DNA of 64,000 bases from positions 620,001 through 684,000 of the forward strand of contig CAWEBQ010000003.1 in assembly GCA_963807385.1 (NCBI GenBank), read 5' to 3'. The DNA is from JBDTSW01 sp963807385 (GTDB lineage: Bacteria > Actinomycetota > Thermoleophilia > Solirubrobacterales > 70-9). Position numbers and translations under genes: made by a program. Positions 53,205-61,698 of this stretch are shown piece by piece (the stretch's first letter is position 1; each line of letters begins with the position of its first letter). The notes under the pieces are model-generated. The model was not told the DNA's origin. It made no database searches and worked only from the letters and a program-made list of their open reading frames with translations.

Positions 53205-54031
53205 GCGCGCCCAACGGCTACGAGGCGCCGGCGATCGCCGGCAGCGGGACGATCGCGTGCGGGTTAGCTGCGTGTGCCACCGCGCTGGGCGACGTGCGCC
53301 TCCTCGCGCGCAGCGACGCCTCCGCCCGGAAGGCCGAGGAAGCGGCGCAGACGATCGCTCGAAAGGTCGAGGGCGGCTCGGGCGATCTCATCAAGGTGAC
53401 CACCGATCCGGCCGAGCTCGCCGGCTGCGACCTCATCGTGGAGGCGATAGTCGAGGAGGCCGGCGCCAAGGCGGAGCTGGTGCGGACTCTCGGCGAGGCC
53501 AGTCCCGAGGCCGACCTGGCGACTACGACGTCCTCGCTCTCGGTCGGCGCCATCGCCCGGGCGAGCGGTCACCCCGACCGCGTCATGGGACTACACGTCT
53601 TCAACCCTCCCCACCGGATGGAGCTCGTGGAACTCTGCTTTCCCGAGGCGCTGCGTGACGGCGCCGCGGACCGTGCGCGCCGCTGGTGCGAGGCCCTGGG
53701 CAAGAGCGCGGTGGAGGTGCCCGACTCCGCCGGGTTCGTCGTCAACCGCCTGCTGTTCCCCTACCTCTTCGACGCCGTCCGGCTGATGGAGTCGAGCGGG
53801 ATGGAGCCCGCCGACGTGGATACGTGCATGCGACTCGGCGGAGGCCACCCGATGGGGCCGCTCGCGCTGCTCGACTTCGTCGGACTGGACATCGCGGCCG
53901 CCATCGGGGAGAGCCTCGAGGCGGAGAGCGGGAACCCGGACCATCGGGTCCCGGGGGCTATCCGGGCCCTCGTGACGGCCGGCCGCCTCGGCCGAAAGAG
54001 CGGCCGGGGCTTCTTCGAGTACGAGGAGTAG
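53201..54031 (+). CDS. 3-hydroxyacyl-CoA dehydrogenase
   Basis: The 276-residue protein has an N-terminal NAD motif AIAGSGTIACGLAACAT and the family core VMGLHVFNPPHRMELVELCF, where the His-x-Phe-Asn-Pro-Pro motif holds the catalytic His. DSAGFVVNRLLFPYLFDAVR and the C-terminal helical domain (GGGHPMGPLALLDFVGLDIA) follow. It oxidises L-3-hydroxyacyl-CoA in beta-oxidation or acts in the 3-hydroxybutyryl-CoA route. It complements the nearby acyl-CoA dehydrogenase and thiolase; no enoyl-CoA hydratase gene is seen. Confidence 0.92.
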   Translation: MSAPNGYEAPAIAGSGTIACGLAACATALGDVRLLARSDASARKAEEAAQTIARKVEGGSGDLIKVTTDPAELAGCDLIVEAIVEEAGAKAELVRTLGEASPEADLATTTSSLSVGAIARASGHPDRVMGLHVFNPPHRMELVELCFPEALRDGAADRARRWCEALGKSAVEVPDSAGFVVNRLLFPYLFDAVRLMESSGMEPADVDTCMRLGGGHPMGPLALLDFVGLDIAAAIGESLEAESGNPDHRVPGAIRALVTAGRLGRKSGRGFFEYEE

Positions 54032-54053
54032 GCCGGGAGGCCGACTGCCGGGA

Positions 54054-54296
54054 CTAGGCCGCGGCGCGGCGCTGCTTGCCCGACAAATCCCAGATCACGT
54101 CGGCCTCGGAGATGCCCTGGCGCCTGGCCGCGTCGATCACGTCCTCCCACGGGAGCTGAGCGTCGGGCAGGTCGTCCCAGCGGGCCAGCTCGAGCGACTC
54201 GAGCGCGCCGCGGAGCGCCGGGCCGAGGTGCTCCTCCGAGCGGAGGACCGCCCTCAGTACCTCGAGCTGCTTTTCGGTGAGCCGGACGACCCACAT
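54054..54296 (-). CDS. Small hypothetical protein
   Basis: An 80-residue, mostly helical soluble protein (MWVVRLTEKQLEVLRAVLRS, DVIDAARRQGISEADVIWDL). There is no signal peptide or known motif. It sits 22 nt from the convergent dehydrogenase gene. The codon pattern resembles its neighbours, but function is unknown. Confidence 0.55.
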   Translation of the reverse strand: MWVVRLTEKQLEVLRAVLRSEEHLGPALRGALESLELARWDDLPDAQLPWEDVIDAARRQGISEADVIWDLSGKQRRAAA

Positions 54297-54367
54297 GGCT
54301 GCCCCTTCATGGCCGGACCTGCTGCCAACTGCCTCGGAAACTAGATCCGGCGGCGGACGGAAACCGC

Positions 54368-55693
54368 TCAGTCGGCGCCGGTCTCGGCTCCGGCACCCGG
54401 AACCGCCCGGTGCTCACCGGTGACCGTACGGATCCGCACGGCCACGATGCGGTTCTCCCGCACGGACTCCACGCGGATCTCGTAGCCGTTCGCCTGGATC
54501 GTGTCGCCTCGGCGGGCCAACCGTCCGAGCTCGTTGAACACATAGCCGCCGATCGAGTTGAACGCGTCGGAGTCGACGGGCAGCTTGATCCCGGCGTCCT
54601 CGAGATCGCCGATCGGGACGTGGCCGCGGACGTACCAGCCGCCGTCGGTCAGCCGGCGCAGCGAGGTCGAGCGCGGATCGGTCTCGTCCTCGATCTCGCC
54701 GACGACCTCCTCCAGGATGTCCTCGACGGTCGCGATGCCGACCGTCCGGCCGTACTCGTCCGAGACGACGCCCAGCGAGCTGCGCTGGCGCTGAAGCTCG
54801 GCCAGCAGGTCATCGAGCGGCTTCGTCTCGGGGAAGATCGGAACGTCGCGGATCGCCGGCTCGAGCGCCGTATCGGGGCCGGCGTTCATGTAGAGGCGGA
54901 CGAGGCTGTTGTTGTGGACGACCCCGCGGACCTTGTCGGGGTTTCCGTCCTCGATCACCACCAGCCGGGTGTGCCCGGACGACACACAGCTGCGCAGCGC
55001 CTCCTCCACCGTCTGGTCGGCGTTGACCGTCACGACGGCGGGAATCGGGGTCATCACCTCACGCGCCTCCTGCTCGTGCAGGTGGAAGACGCCGCCCAGC
55101 ATTCCGGCCTCGCCCGGATCGAGGATCGCGGAGCCGGAGATGATCTCCTTGAGGTCGGCGGCGGTGTGCGTCTCCTCGATGTCCCCCGGCTGCACCCCGA
55201 ACAGGCGCAGGATCGCGTTCGAGAGCTTGTTGAGGAAGAAGGTGAACGGGGCGCTGGCGATCCGGAACCAGTTCACGGGCCGCGAGAGGACGCGCGCCGT
55301 GGCCTCGGGCCGGGTGATCGCGAGCATCTTGGGAACCTGCTCGCCGATGGTGATGTGAAGGGTCGTCGCGATGGCGAAAGCGATCGCGACCGAGAGCCCG
55401 GTCGTGGCGGCCTCGGGCAGATCGCCGAAGAGGGGCTCGATAAGCGTCGCGATGGCCGGCTCGCCGAGGAAGCCGATCCCGATCGATGCGACCGTGATGC
55501 CGAGCTGACACGCCGAAAGGACCTCGTCGATCTTCCCGAGCTGTTCCAGGACGGCGTTGACGTCCGCCTCGCCCTCCTTCGCCAGCGCCTCCAGGCGGCT
55601 GCGACGGCTCCGCACCAGGGCGAACTCCGCGGCGACGAACGTCCCGTTCACCGCGACCAGCAGAAAGAGCGCGACCAGCGCCAGCGCGGTCAT
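54368..55693 (-). CDS. CNNM/HlyC-CorC family membrane protein (DUF21, CBS pair, transporter-associated domain)
   Basis: The 441-residue protein has an N-terminal DUF21/CNNM membrane domain with about four helices (AEFALVRSRRSRLEALAKEG, TVASIGIGFLGEPAIATLIE), a CBS-domain pair near 215-340 (TPIPAVVTVNADQTVEEALR, GVVSDEYGRTVGIATVEDI), and a C-terminal CorC_HlyC domain. Members transport or sense Mg2+/Co2+, although many are annotated as haemolysins by history. It is intact and of normal length. Confidence 0.9.
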   Translation of the reverse strand: MTALALVALFLLVAVNGTFVAAEFALVRSRRSRLEALAKEGEADVNAVLEQLGKIDEVLSACQLGITVASIGIGFLGEPAIATLIEPLFGDLPEAATTGLSVAIAFAIATTLHITIGEQVPKMLAITRPEATARVLSRPVNWFRIASAPFTFFLNKLSNAILRLFGVQPGDIEETHTAADLKEIISGSAILDPGEAGMLGGVFHLHEQEAREVMTPIPAVVTVNADQTVEEALRSCVSSGHTRLVVIEDGNPDKVRGVVHNNSLVRLYMNAGPDTALEPAIRDVPIFPETKPLDDLLAELQRQRSSLGVVSDEYGRTVGIATVEDILEEVVGEIEDETDPRSTSLRRLTDGGWYVRGHVPIGDLEDAGIKLPVDSDAFNSIGGYVFNELGRLARRGDTIQANGYEIRVESVRENRIVAVRIRTVTGEHRAVPGAGAETGAD

Positions 55694-55793
55694 CTAGAAC
55701 CGGGGCCGGGGCAGGGGCGGCCTGGGCAACCGATACTTCGAGGCAGGTCGTCGTCCACGGGGACGTGGGGACGGTAGCAGGGGCACGGGAGAG

Positions 55794-57464
55794 CTACGGA
55801 TGGAGGCGCGGGCCCAGGTGCACGCCCGGCGGGCGGTGCCTGAAGCCCTGGGGCCTCGCCGGCAGCCCGTAGTCCCCGGCGCGTTTCACCAGCTTCGCCG
55901 CCGCGCGTTCGCAGACGGCCGAGATCGTGAGCGACGGATTCACGCCCAGGCTCGTCGGGATCACGGACGAGTCCATGCAGAAGAGCCCCTCGCTTCCGAA
56001 CACCTCGCACCGGTGATCGACGACCCCGAGGCCGATCTCGTCCGCCATCCGGGCCCCGCCGAGCGGGTGCGAGGCGTACACGCCCTCGGTCTCGGCGAGC
56101 TTCAGGAACCTGCCAACGGCCCGGCGCTCGCAGATCAAGCGAATCGCCTCGTTCGCCTCCTCCCTGATCCGCGTGGACTGCGGCGAGAGCTCGTAGTTGA
56201 AGAGCCCGATCCCGACCGGGCCGCCGTTCGGCTGCATATGGCTCCCGCCGCCAGGCGGGGCGGAGTAGAACTCGCCGTCGTGGGTGTCCTCGACCATCGC
56301 GAGGATCTCGATGTGCTCGTTCCAGGTGGAGATCGAGCGCTTCTTCTCGCGACCCCACCACGCCGGCTCGTCGCCGTCGCCGCGCCCGTCGTCGTAGAGG
56401 AAGTTCGTGAGCTGCGAGAGCAGGATCTCCTGGAGCGTGAAGCGGGTGCCGTCGCGCCGGTTGCCGCGCTTGCCGACCCAGAAGTCGTAGCTCATGGTCG
56501 TGATCGGCTTGCCCTTGTGGAAGTCGCCGTATCCCGGCAGGCCCAGGACGCTTCGCGCCTTTTTTGGGTTCACCTCGATCGCCGCCACATGGTCGCCGTT
56601 AACGCCCAGATGCCGCCCGACGTGGGGCGAGATCGACGGCAGCGCGCCGGCGTCACGGGAGCGCAGCAGGATCGGCGGCGTGCCCATCGCACCGGCGGCG
56701 AGGATCAGGACCTTGCACTCGATGTCCTCGATCGCGCCGGCCGATCCCTTGGTCGCCGGATCGACGTTCATCCCCCGAACCAGCCAGCGGTAGTCGGGCG
56801 GGGTGTTCGATGCCGTGATCTGGTTGACCTGGACGAGGGGCCGCACCTCCACGCCCATCTTCCGCGCCGAGCCCAGGTAGTTCGTGATCAGGGAGTTCTT
56901 GGCCCCGAACACGCAGCCCGTGTAGCACCACTTCGCGTCGACGCAGCGGTCGAAGTCGATCGCGACCGGCACTCGGTCCGCGGTGTAGCCGGCCTCGCGC
57001 AGCATCGCCGCCCACACGGCGCCCGACTTCGAAACCTCGTTCCACGACGGCTGGCGCACGCGGAGCCCGCGCTCCGCCCGCAGGTAATAGCGGTCGAGCT
57101 TCCTGCGCGAGATCGGCTCGGGCCACATGCGCCGCCGCGGACCGTCGTCGGGGTGCGCATCCATCCGCTCGAACGTCTCGCTCGGGGAGCGCAGGGAGGC
57201 GGCGAGGTAGAGGTTGGAGCCGCCGCCGACCAGGTTCGCCTCGACGATCTGTCCCCCCTGCCCCTGAACGAGCGCGTAGATGTCGGAGAGGTGATCGATG
57301 TCCATGGACTGCCGGAAGTCCGTGTGCCCCATCTCCAGGCCCCGCTCGAGCACGACGATGCTGGCGTCCCGCTCGGCCGCACGATAGAGCTCGGCGAGCC
57401 GGTAGGCGGCGATCGAACCGCCGAACCCGGACCCGACGATGCACACGTCAACCCGCTCGGCCAT
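55794..57464 (-). CDS. GMC-family FAD oxidoreductase (cholesterol-oxidase-like)
   Basis: The 556-residue protein has the FAD motif VCIVGSGFGGSIAAYRLAEL, the GMC second motif region (VGGGSNLYLAASLRSPSETF), and the C-terminal ASHPLGGARM...SLGVNPSLTISAVCERAA, where the His and Asn positions act in alcohol oxidation. Cysteines in DAKWCYTGCVFGAKNS are typical of this branch. It oxidises alcohols or sterols. The partner gene 46 nt upstream encodes a Tat-exported small subunit-like protein, so the pair may form a secreted or membrane-associated dehydrogenase. Confidence 0.88.
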   Translation of the reverse strand: MAERVDVCIVGSGFGGSIAAYRLAELYRAAERDASIVVLERGLEMGHTDFRQSMDIDHLSDIYALVQGQGGQIVEANLVGGGSNLYLAASLRSPSETFERMDAHPDDGPRRRMWPEPISRRKLDRYYLRAERGLRVRQPSWNEVSKSGAVWAAMLREAGYTADRVPVAIDFDRCVDAKWCYTGCVFGAKNSLITNYLGSARKMGVEVRPLVQVNQITASNTPPDYRWLVRGMNVDPATKGSAGAIEDIECKVLILAAGAMGTPPILLRSRDAGALPSISPHVGRHLGVNGDHVAAIEVNPKKARSVLGLPGYGDFHKGKPITTMSYDFWVGKRGNRRDGTRFTLQEILLSQLTNFLYDDGRGDGDEPAWWGREKKRSISTWNEHIEILAMVEDTHDGEFYSAPPGGGSHMQPNGGPVGIGLFNYELSPQSTRIREEANEAIRLICERRAVGRFLKLAETEGVYASHPLGGARMADEIGLGVVDHRCEVFGSEGLFCMDSSVIPTSLGVNPSLTISAVCERAAAKLVKRAGDYGLPARPQGFRHRPPGVHLGPRLHP

Positions 57465-57510
57465 CAGGACATCTCCCGGCGCCTGCTCCGCACCGCCGCG
57501 GTTCCCGTAC

Positions 57511-58209
57511 TCATGGGAGGTACCCGCGTCGTGTCCGCCCGCGGTTGACCTTCCTGCGGTAGGAGAAGTCCGTGTACCCGTGCGGAGCGGTGCCCGGGTG
57601 GCCCATCACCCTGTACCCGGCCGCCGTCTCGCGGGTCGCATTGACCGTGTTGGCCGCAGCGCAGAACGCCGTGAACGGGATCGCCGCGGCGGCCTCCCAG
57701 ACCACCCGGTCGGGGTTGGAGAAGGCCAGGCCGGCGATGCAGACACGTTCCCGGGCCTCGTAGTCCATCTGCAGGAAGACCCCGCCCTCCGCCAGCGCCC
57801 GCGCCGTCAGGTCGGCGAAGAACGCGGGCTCGAGCGTCGCGAATCCGATCCTGGCGTTGCGGGCGAGCAGGAGCGCGTCCGCGTAGACGGCGCCGTGCTC
57901 GGTATCGACCCCCGCGATCGCGGCGGGGTCGATCGCGTTCCCCGTCTCCGTGCGGAGGCCGGGGACCGCCTTGCCCGGGATGATGGTGTCGAAGAACGCC
58001 TGCATGGTTCCGTCCAGCTGCGCGAGCTGGGCGGCCGCGGGCGGCGGTGCGGCCATCCGGGCCGCCACGGGCCCCGCGGAGAGCACCAGGGCGCCCAGGC
58101 CGAACCTCCCTCCGCGCGCCAGGAAGTCCCGTCTCGAGAGCTCGTCGGCGAGCGCGGTGCGCACGGCCCCATCGTCGATCGGCTGCTGTTCCCGGCGCCA
58201 GTCGGTCAC
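57511..58209 (-). CDS. Tat-exported protein, probable small partner of the GMC oxidoreductase
   Basis: About 232 residues from GTG 58209. A twin-arginine signal is evident: LSRRDFLARGGRFGLGALVL. The mature part (MQAFFDTIIPGKAVPGLRTE, RETAAGYRVMGHPGTAPHGY) resembles gluconate-2-dehydrogenase subunit-3-like proteins that accompany GMC enzymes. Such subunits help export or electron transfer. It precedes the GMC gene on the same strand, so hitch-hiker export of the GMC enzyme through Tat is plausible (inference). Confidence 0.75.
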   Translation of the reverse strand: MTDWRREQQPIDDGAVRTALADELSRRDFLARGGRFGLGALVLSAGPVAARMAAPPPAAAQLAQLDGTMQAFFDTIIPGKAVPGLRTETGNAIDPAAIAGVDTEHGAVYADALLLARNARIGFATLEPAFFADLTARALAEGGVFLQMDYEARERVCIAGLAFSNPDRVVWEAAAAIPFTAFCAAANTVNATRETAAGYRVMGHPGTAPHGYTDFSYRRKVNRGRTRRGYLP

Positions 58210-58262
58210 TCGGCGCAAGCTACCTGCGCACCGCCGAGGGCGCGCCGGTACCTTCCCGATCG

Positions 58263-59300
58263 ATGTTGGGATCGGAAACCAGGCTCACGCTCGCCACCGT
58301 CCTCGCAACACTGGCGATGACCGGGATCGCGCAGGCCCAATCCGCGCCCTTCGCCCCGTACGACGGCTCGAACCCGTTCAACTGCGAGCTACAGGACGTG
58401 GGCACCGGCACCGACTTCCCGCATCCCGAGGCCGACCCCTTCTGCGTGAAGTTCGACAAGAACTCGCAGAGCGTCCTCCCGGACCTGGGCATCGTCGACT
58501 TCGTAGCCAACGAGCCGGCCCGCGTAGCGGCGGCGGGCTCGAAGTGCTTCTACTACCAGCGCGACGAGTGGACCGGGTCCCTCGTCCAGGGCGAGGGCCC
58601 AGAGCTGTGGCACTGGGTCGGCGGCTACTTCTTCGACAAGGCGAAGGGCATCGGCGGCGTTAGCGTCACCGAGTTCCGCGTCGGCGGCCAGCCGTTCAGC
58701 GCGGCCCCCTTCGTCCCCCCGGCCTACGCCCCGTACTTCAGCGAGGACGGGGGCGGCGGCGTGATGTTCACCCAGGCAACCGACGCCGACCCGAGCTGCA
58801 TCGCCCTGGCGGAGTCCAACGACGTCTACAGGAACGATCCCGAGTTCCGCAACTGCATCCCGCCGGGCGGAGAGCTTCAGGGCAAGCGGGTCGGGCGCGC
58901 CCGCCTGGGCATGGCCGCGAAACGGGTTCGGGCCCGCCTGGGCAAGCCGCGCTCGCGAAGGCGCGGGGTCGATCGCTGGTGCGTGATCGGCGGCGCGGCG
59001 CTGCGGGTGGCCTACCGTGGCCCGGCGCCGAAGGGGGCGGCGCTGATCCAGACCTCATCCCGCGGGCACTCCGAGGGCGGCGTCGCCCCGGGTGATCGCG
59101 CCGCGCGCGCGAAGCGCAGGCTCGCCGTTCGGCCCACGATGAGAATCGGCAGGACCAACGTGGCCGAGGCACCTCGGCGCGCGGGCCGTCGCCTGTTCGT
59201 CGGCCTGCGCGGCAAGCGGGTCCGGTGGCTCGCGATGGCGGATCCTGATCGACTTCGCTCCGACGCGGCAGTGCGCCGCGCGCTCCGCCGCGCCCGCTGA
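58263..59300 (+). CDS. Secreted protein of unknown function
   Basis: ATG 58263 gives 345 residues with a Sec signal peptide (LTLATVLATLAMTGIAQAQS). The ~200-residue N-terminal mature domain contains several Cys (FNCELQD, DPFCVKF, GSKCFYYQRDEW, DPSCIAL, FRNCIPP), suggesting disulfides, and is Tyr/Trp-rich. The C-terminal ~130 residues are very Arg-rich and repetitive (KRVRARLGKPRSRRRG). No family is recognised. It diverges from the GMC pair; an envelope role is possible. Confidence 0.65.
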   Translation: MLGSETRLTLATVLATLAMTGIAQAQSAPFAPYDGSNPFNCELQDVGTGTDFPHPEADPFCVKFDKNSQSVLPDLGIVDFVANEPARVAAAGSKCFYYQRDEWTGSLVQGEGPELWHWVGGYFFDKAKGIGGVSVTEFRVGGQPFSAAPFVPPAYAPYFSEDGGGGVMFTQATDADPSCIALAESNDVYRNDPEFRNCIPPGGELQGKRVGRARLGMAAKRVRARLGKPRSRRRGVDRWCVIGGAALRVAYRGPAPKGAALIQTSSRGHSEGGVAPGDRAARAKRRLAVRPTMRIGRTNVAEAPRRAGRRLFVGLRGKRVRWLAMADPDRLRSDAAVRRALRRAR

Positions 59301-59353
59301 AGATCCGTCAGGGCGCCCGTCCCGGCCAGCTGTGCCCTTGCTAGCGTCGCGGC

Positions 59354-60832
59354 GTGGCCCCCAGCTCCGACCAGAGCCGGACTCCCTACCTCGACGCGTT
59401 CGTCGACTACTGCGAACGTAATCCCGGCCGGTTCGTGGTGCCGGGCCACAAGGGGGGCACCGCCGCCGACACCGGACTGAGCGAGGCGATCGGTCTACGC
59501 GCGCTGGAGATGGACATCCCCGCCGGGATGCCCGGGATCGACGTCGGCAGCGACATCGAGGAGAACTACTTCCAGCAGGCGCAGGAGCTCGCGGCCGAGG
59601 CCTGGGGCGCAACGCGGTCATGGTTCCTGGTCAACGGCGGGTCCGGCGGGAACCACGCTGTCTGCCTCGCGTTCGCCCACACGGGGAAGGGCGTCATCGT
59701 GCAGCGCAACGCGCACTCGTCCACGATCGACGGGCTGATCCTGGCCGGGCTAAAGCCCCACTTCGTCGCGCCCGAGGTCGACGCCGAGCTGGGGATCGCG
59801 CACTGCGCGACGCCCGAGAGCATCGAGCGGGCGATCGGCGAGAGCCCCGACGCGATCGCCGTGCTCATCACCTCGCCGACCTACTTCGGGGCCGTGGCCG
59901 ACGTCGAATCCGTCGCCGGGATCGTCCACGCCGCCGGCCTGCCGCTGTATGTGGATGAGGCGTGGGGCGCGCACCTGCACTTCTCATCGCGGCTCCCCGC
60001 GTCCGCGCTCGAGTGCGGCGCCGACCTGGTCCTCTCCTCCACGCACAAGATCGTCGGCAGCCTGACCCAGTCGGCGATCCTCCACCTCGGGGATTCGGCC
60101 TACGTGGACGAGCGCGTCGTCGACCGCGCGGTGACGCTGATCGAATCCACCAGCCCAAGCGGCCTGCTCAGCGTCTCGCTCGACGCGGCGCGCCGCCACG
60201 CGGTGATGGACGGCGAGGAGCTCCTCTCCAAGGGAGCCGACGCCCTGGCGGACCTGCGCGAGGAGATCCGCGGTATCGCGGGGCTCGACGTCCTCGACGA
60301 GCGGATCGTGGGCCGGCCCGGCGTCCACGCCTACGACCCGCTGCGCCTGGTGGTGGACGTCCGTGGCACCGGGGCCACCGGCCACCGGATCTCGGAGCTG
60401 ATGCGCGAGGTCGACGACATCAACATGGAGCTGGCGTCCGAGAATGTGGTCCTGGCCTCCTTCGGCCTCGGTGAGGACATCGCGACGGCGGGCGAGCGGC
60501 TTCTCGTGGGCCTGCGCCACGCCGTCGAGCGGGCCGGGGAGGGCGGACCGGACCTCGGGCCGTTCGCCACGCCGCCGCCATGGGGGCCGACGGCGCTGTC
60601 CCCGCGCGAGGCGTTCCTCGGGCCCCAGGAGGTCGTCCCGTTCGAGCAGGCGGAGGATCGGGTGGCGGCCGAGTCGCTCGCCGCCTACCCGCCTGGCGTG
60701 CCCAACGTCCTCCCGGGTGAGCGCCTGACCGCCGCGACCCTCACCTATATCTCCAACTCGATCGCTCACGGCGGCTGGGTGCGAGGCGCGAGCGACCGCA
60801 GCCTGAAGACGATCCGGGTGGTGATCGAATGA
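59354..60832 (+). CDS. PLP-dependent Orn/Lys/Arg decarboxylase family protein
   Basis: GTG start; 492 residues with the fold-type I decarboxylase pattern of SpeA/CadA class III enzymes: RFVVPGHKGG near the N-terminus, WFLVNGGSGGNHAVCLAF, YVDEAWGAHLHFSSRLPASA and SSTHKIVGSLTQSA, with the PLP Lys at residue 232. It converts arginine, lysine or ornithine to agmatine, cadaverine or putrescine. First of five same-strand genes; its stop overlaps the next start as ATGA. Which basic amino acid is used is not clear, but the following amidinotransferase-fold gene favours a guanidino substrate. Confidence 0.88.
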   Translation: MAPSSDQSRTPYLDAFVDYCERNPGRFVVPGHKGGTAADTGLSEAIGLRALEMDIPAGMPGIDVGSDIEENYFQQAQELAAEAWGATRSWFLVNGGSGGNHAVCLAFAHTGKGVIVQRNAHSSTIDGLILAGLKPHFVAPEVDAELGIAHCATPESIERAIGESPDAIAVLITSPTYFGAVADVESVAGIVHAAGLPLYVDEAWGAHLHFSSRLPASALECGADLVLSSTHKIVGSLTQSAILHLGDSAYVDERVVDRAVTLIESTSPSGLLSVSLDAARRHAVMDGEELLSKGADALADLREEIRGIAGLDVLDERIVGRPGVHAYDPLRLVVDVRGTGATGHRISELMREVDDINMELASENVVLASFGLGEDIATAGERLLVGLRHAVERAGEGGPDLGPFATPPPWGPTALSPREAFLGPQEVVPFEQAEDRVAAESLAAYPPGVPNVLPGERLTAATLTYISNSIAHGGWVRGASDRSLKTIRVVIE

Positions 60833-61698
60833 CGGACGTCCCGTGGGGCGTCGACAGCGAGTACGGGGTCCTCCGCGACGTCCTGCTCTGCCCGCCCGAC
60901 AACTTCTCGTGGCGGCCCACCAGCGCGATCTCGAAGGGCACGCTGGACAGCGGGAAGGTCTTCGACCGCGACCGGGCGCTCGCGCAGCACGCCGAGCTCG
61001 TGTCGGCCTACGAGGAGGCCGGGGTGAGCTGCCACTTCCTCGCGCCCGTGGCGGGACAGCACTACCAGGTGTTCGCCCGCGACTCCAGCGTCGGGACCCC
61101 GTGGGGGGCGTTCGTAACGGCGCCGGCGCAGCAGTGGCGCCGGGGTGAGTACGCCTCCGTGATCCGCTTCTACCAGGGCGCCGGAATCCCGATCTGGCAG
61201 ATGGCCTCGAACGGCGCGATCGAGGGTGGCGACGTGATGATCGTCGAGCCGGGCAGCGTTGTGATCGGAACGGGCGAGTCGCGCACCGAGCTGCCGGCCG
61301 CCCGCCAGCTCGCCGCCTTCTTCGAGGCCGAGGGCTGGGAGGCCAGGGTCGAGCCGATCCCGGGGCACTTCCTCCACATCGACGTGCTGCTGGCGGTCCT
61401 GGCGCCAAAGCTCGCCGCGGTCTGCCTCGAGCACGCGTCGGGCGGCCTGGTCAGGTGGCTGCGCGAGAAGGGCTTCGAGCTGCTGGACGTCCCGGGCGAG
61501 GACGCCTGGAAGCTCGGCGTGAACGCGATGTCGCTTGGCGGAGACCGGGTGCTGACGGGCGCGGCGGCGACGTCGCTCAACGAACAGATGAGCGCGCGCG
61601 GGCTCGAGCTGGTCGCCCCCGAGCTGGACATGTTCACCCTGGGCGGCGGCGGGGCGCACTGCCTCTCCCAGGCGCTGCGGCGCGACCGGGTCGGATGA
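60829..61698 (+). CDS. Amidinotransferase/arginine deiminase-fold enzyme (DDAH-like)
   Basis: The 289-residue protein shows the guanidino-modifying pentein fold: VFARDSSVGTPWGAF, GAIEGGDVMIVEPG, PGHFLHIDVLLAVL (catalytic His) and a C-terminal GGGGAHCLSQALRRD with nucleophile Cys278. Relatives are arginine deiminase, dimethylargininase and glycine amidinotransferase. They hydrolyse or transfer the guanidinium group via a Cys-amidino intermediate. It is coupled by 4-bp overlaps to genes on both sides. Substrate might be arginine, agmatine or another guanidino compound. Confidence 0.85.
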   Translation: MTDVPWGVDSEYGVLRDVLLCPPDNFSWRPTSAISKGTLDSGKVFDRDRALAQHAELVSAYEEAGVSCHFLAPVAGQHYQVFARDSSVGTPWGAFVTAPAQQWRRGEYASVIRFYQGAGIPIWQMASNGAIEGGDVMIVEPGSVVIGTGESRTELPAARQLAAFFEAEGWEARVEPIPGHFLHIDVLLAVLAPKLAAVCLEHASGGLVRWLREKGFELLDVPGEDAWKLGVNAMSLGGDRVLTGAAATSLNEQMSARGLELVAPELDMFTLGGGGAHCLSQALRRDRVG

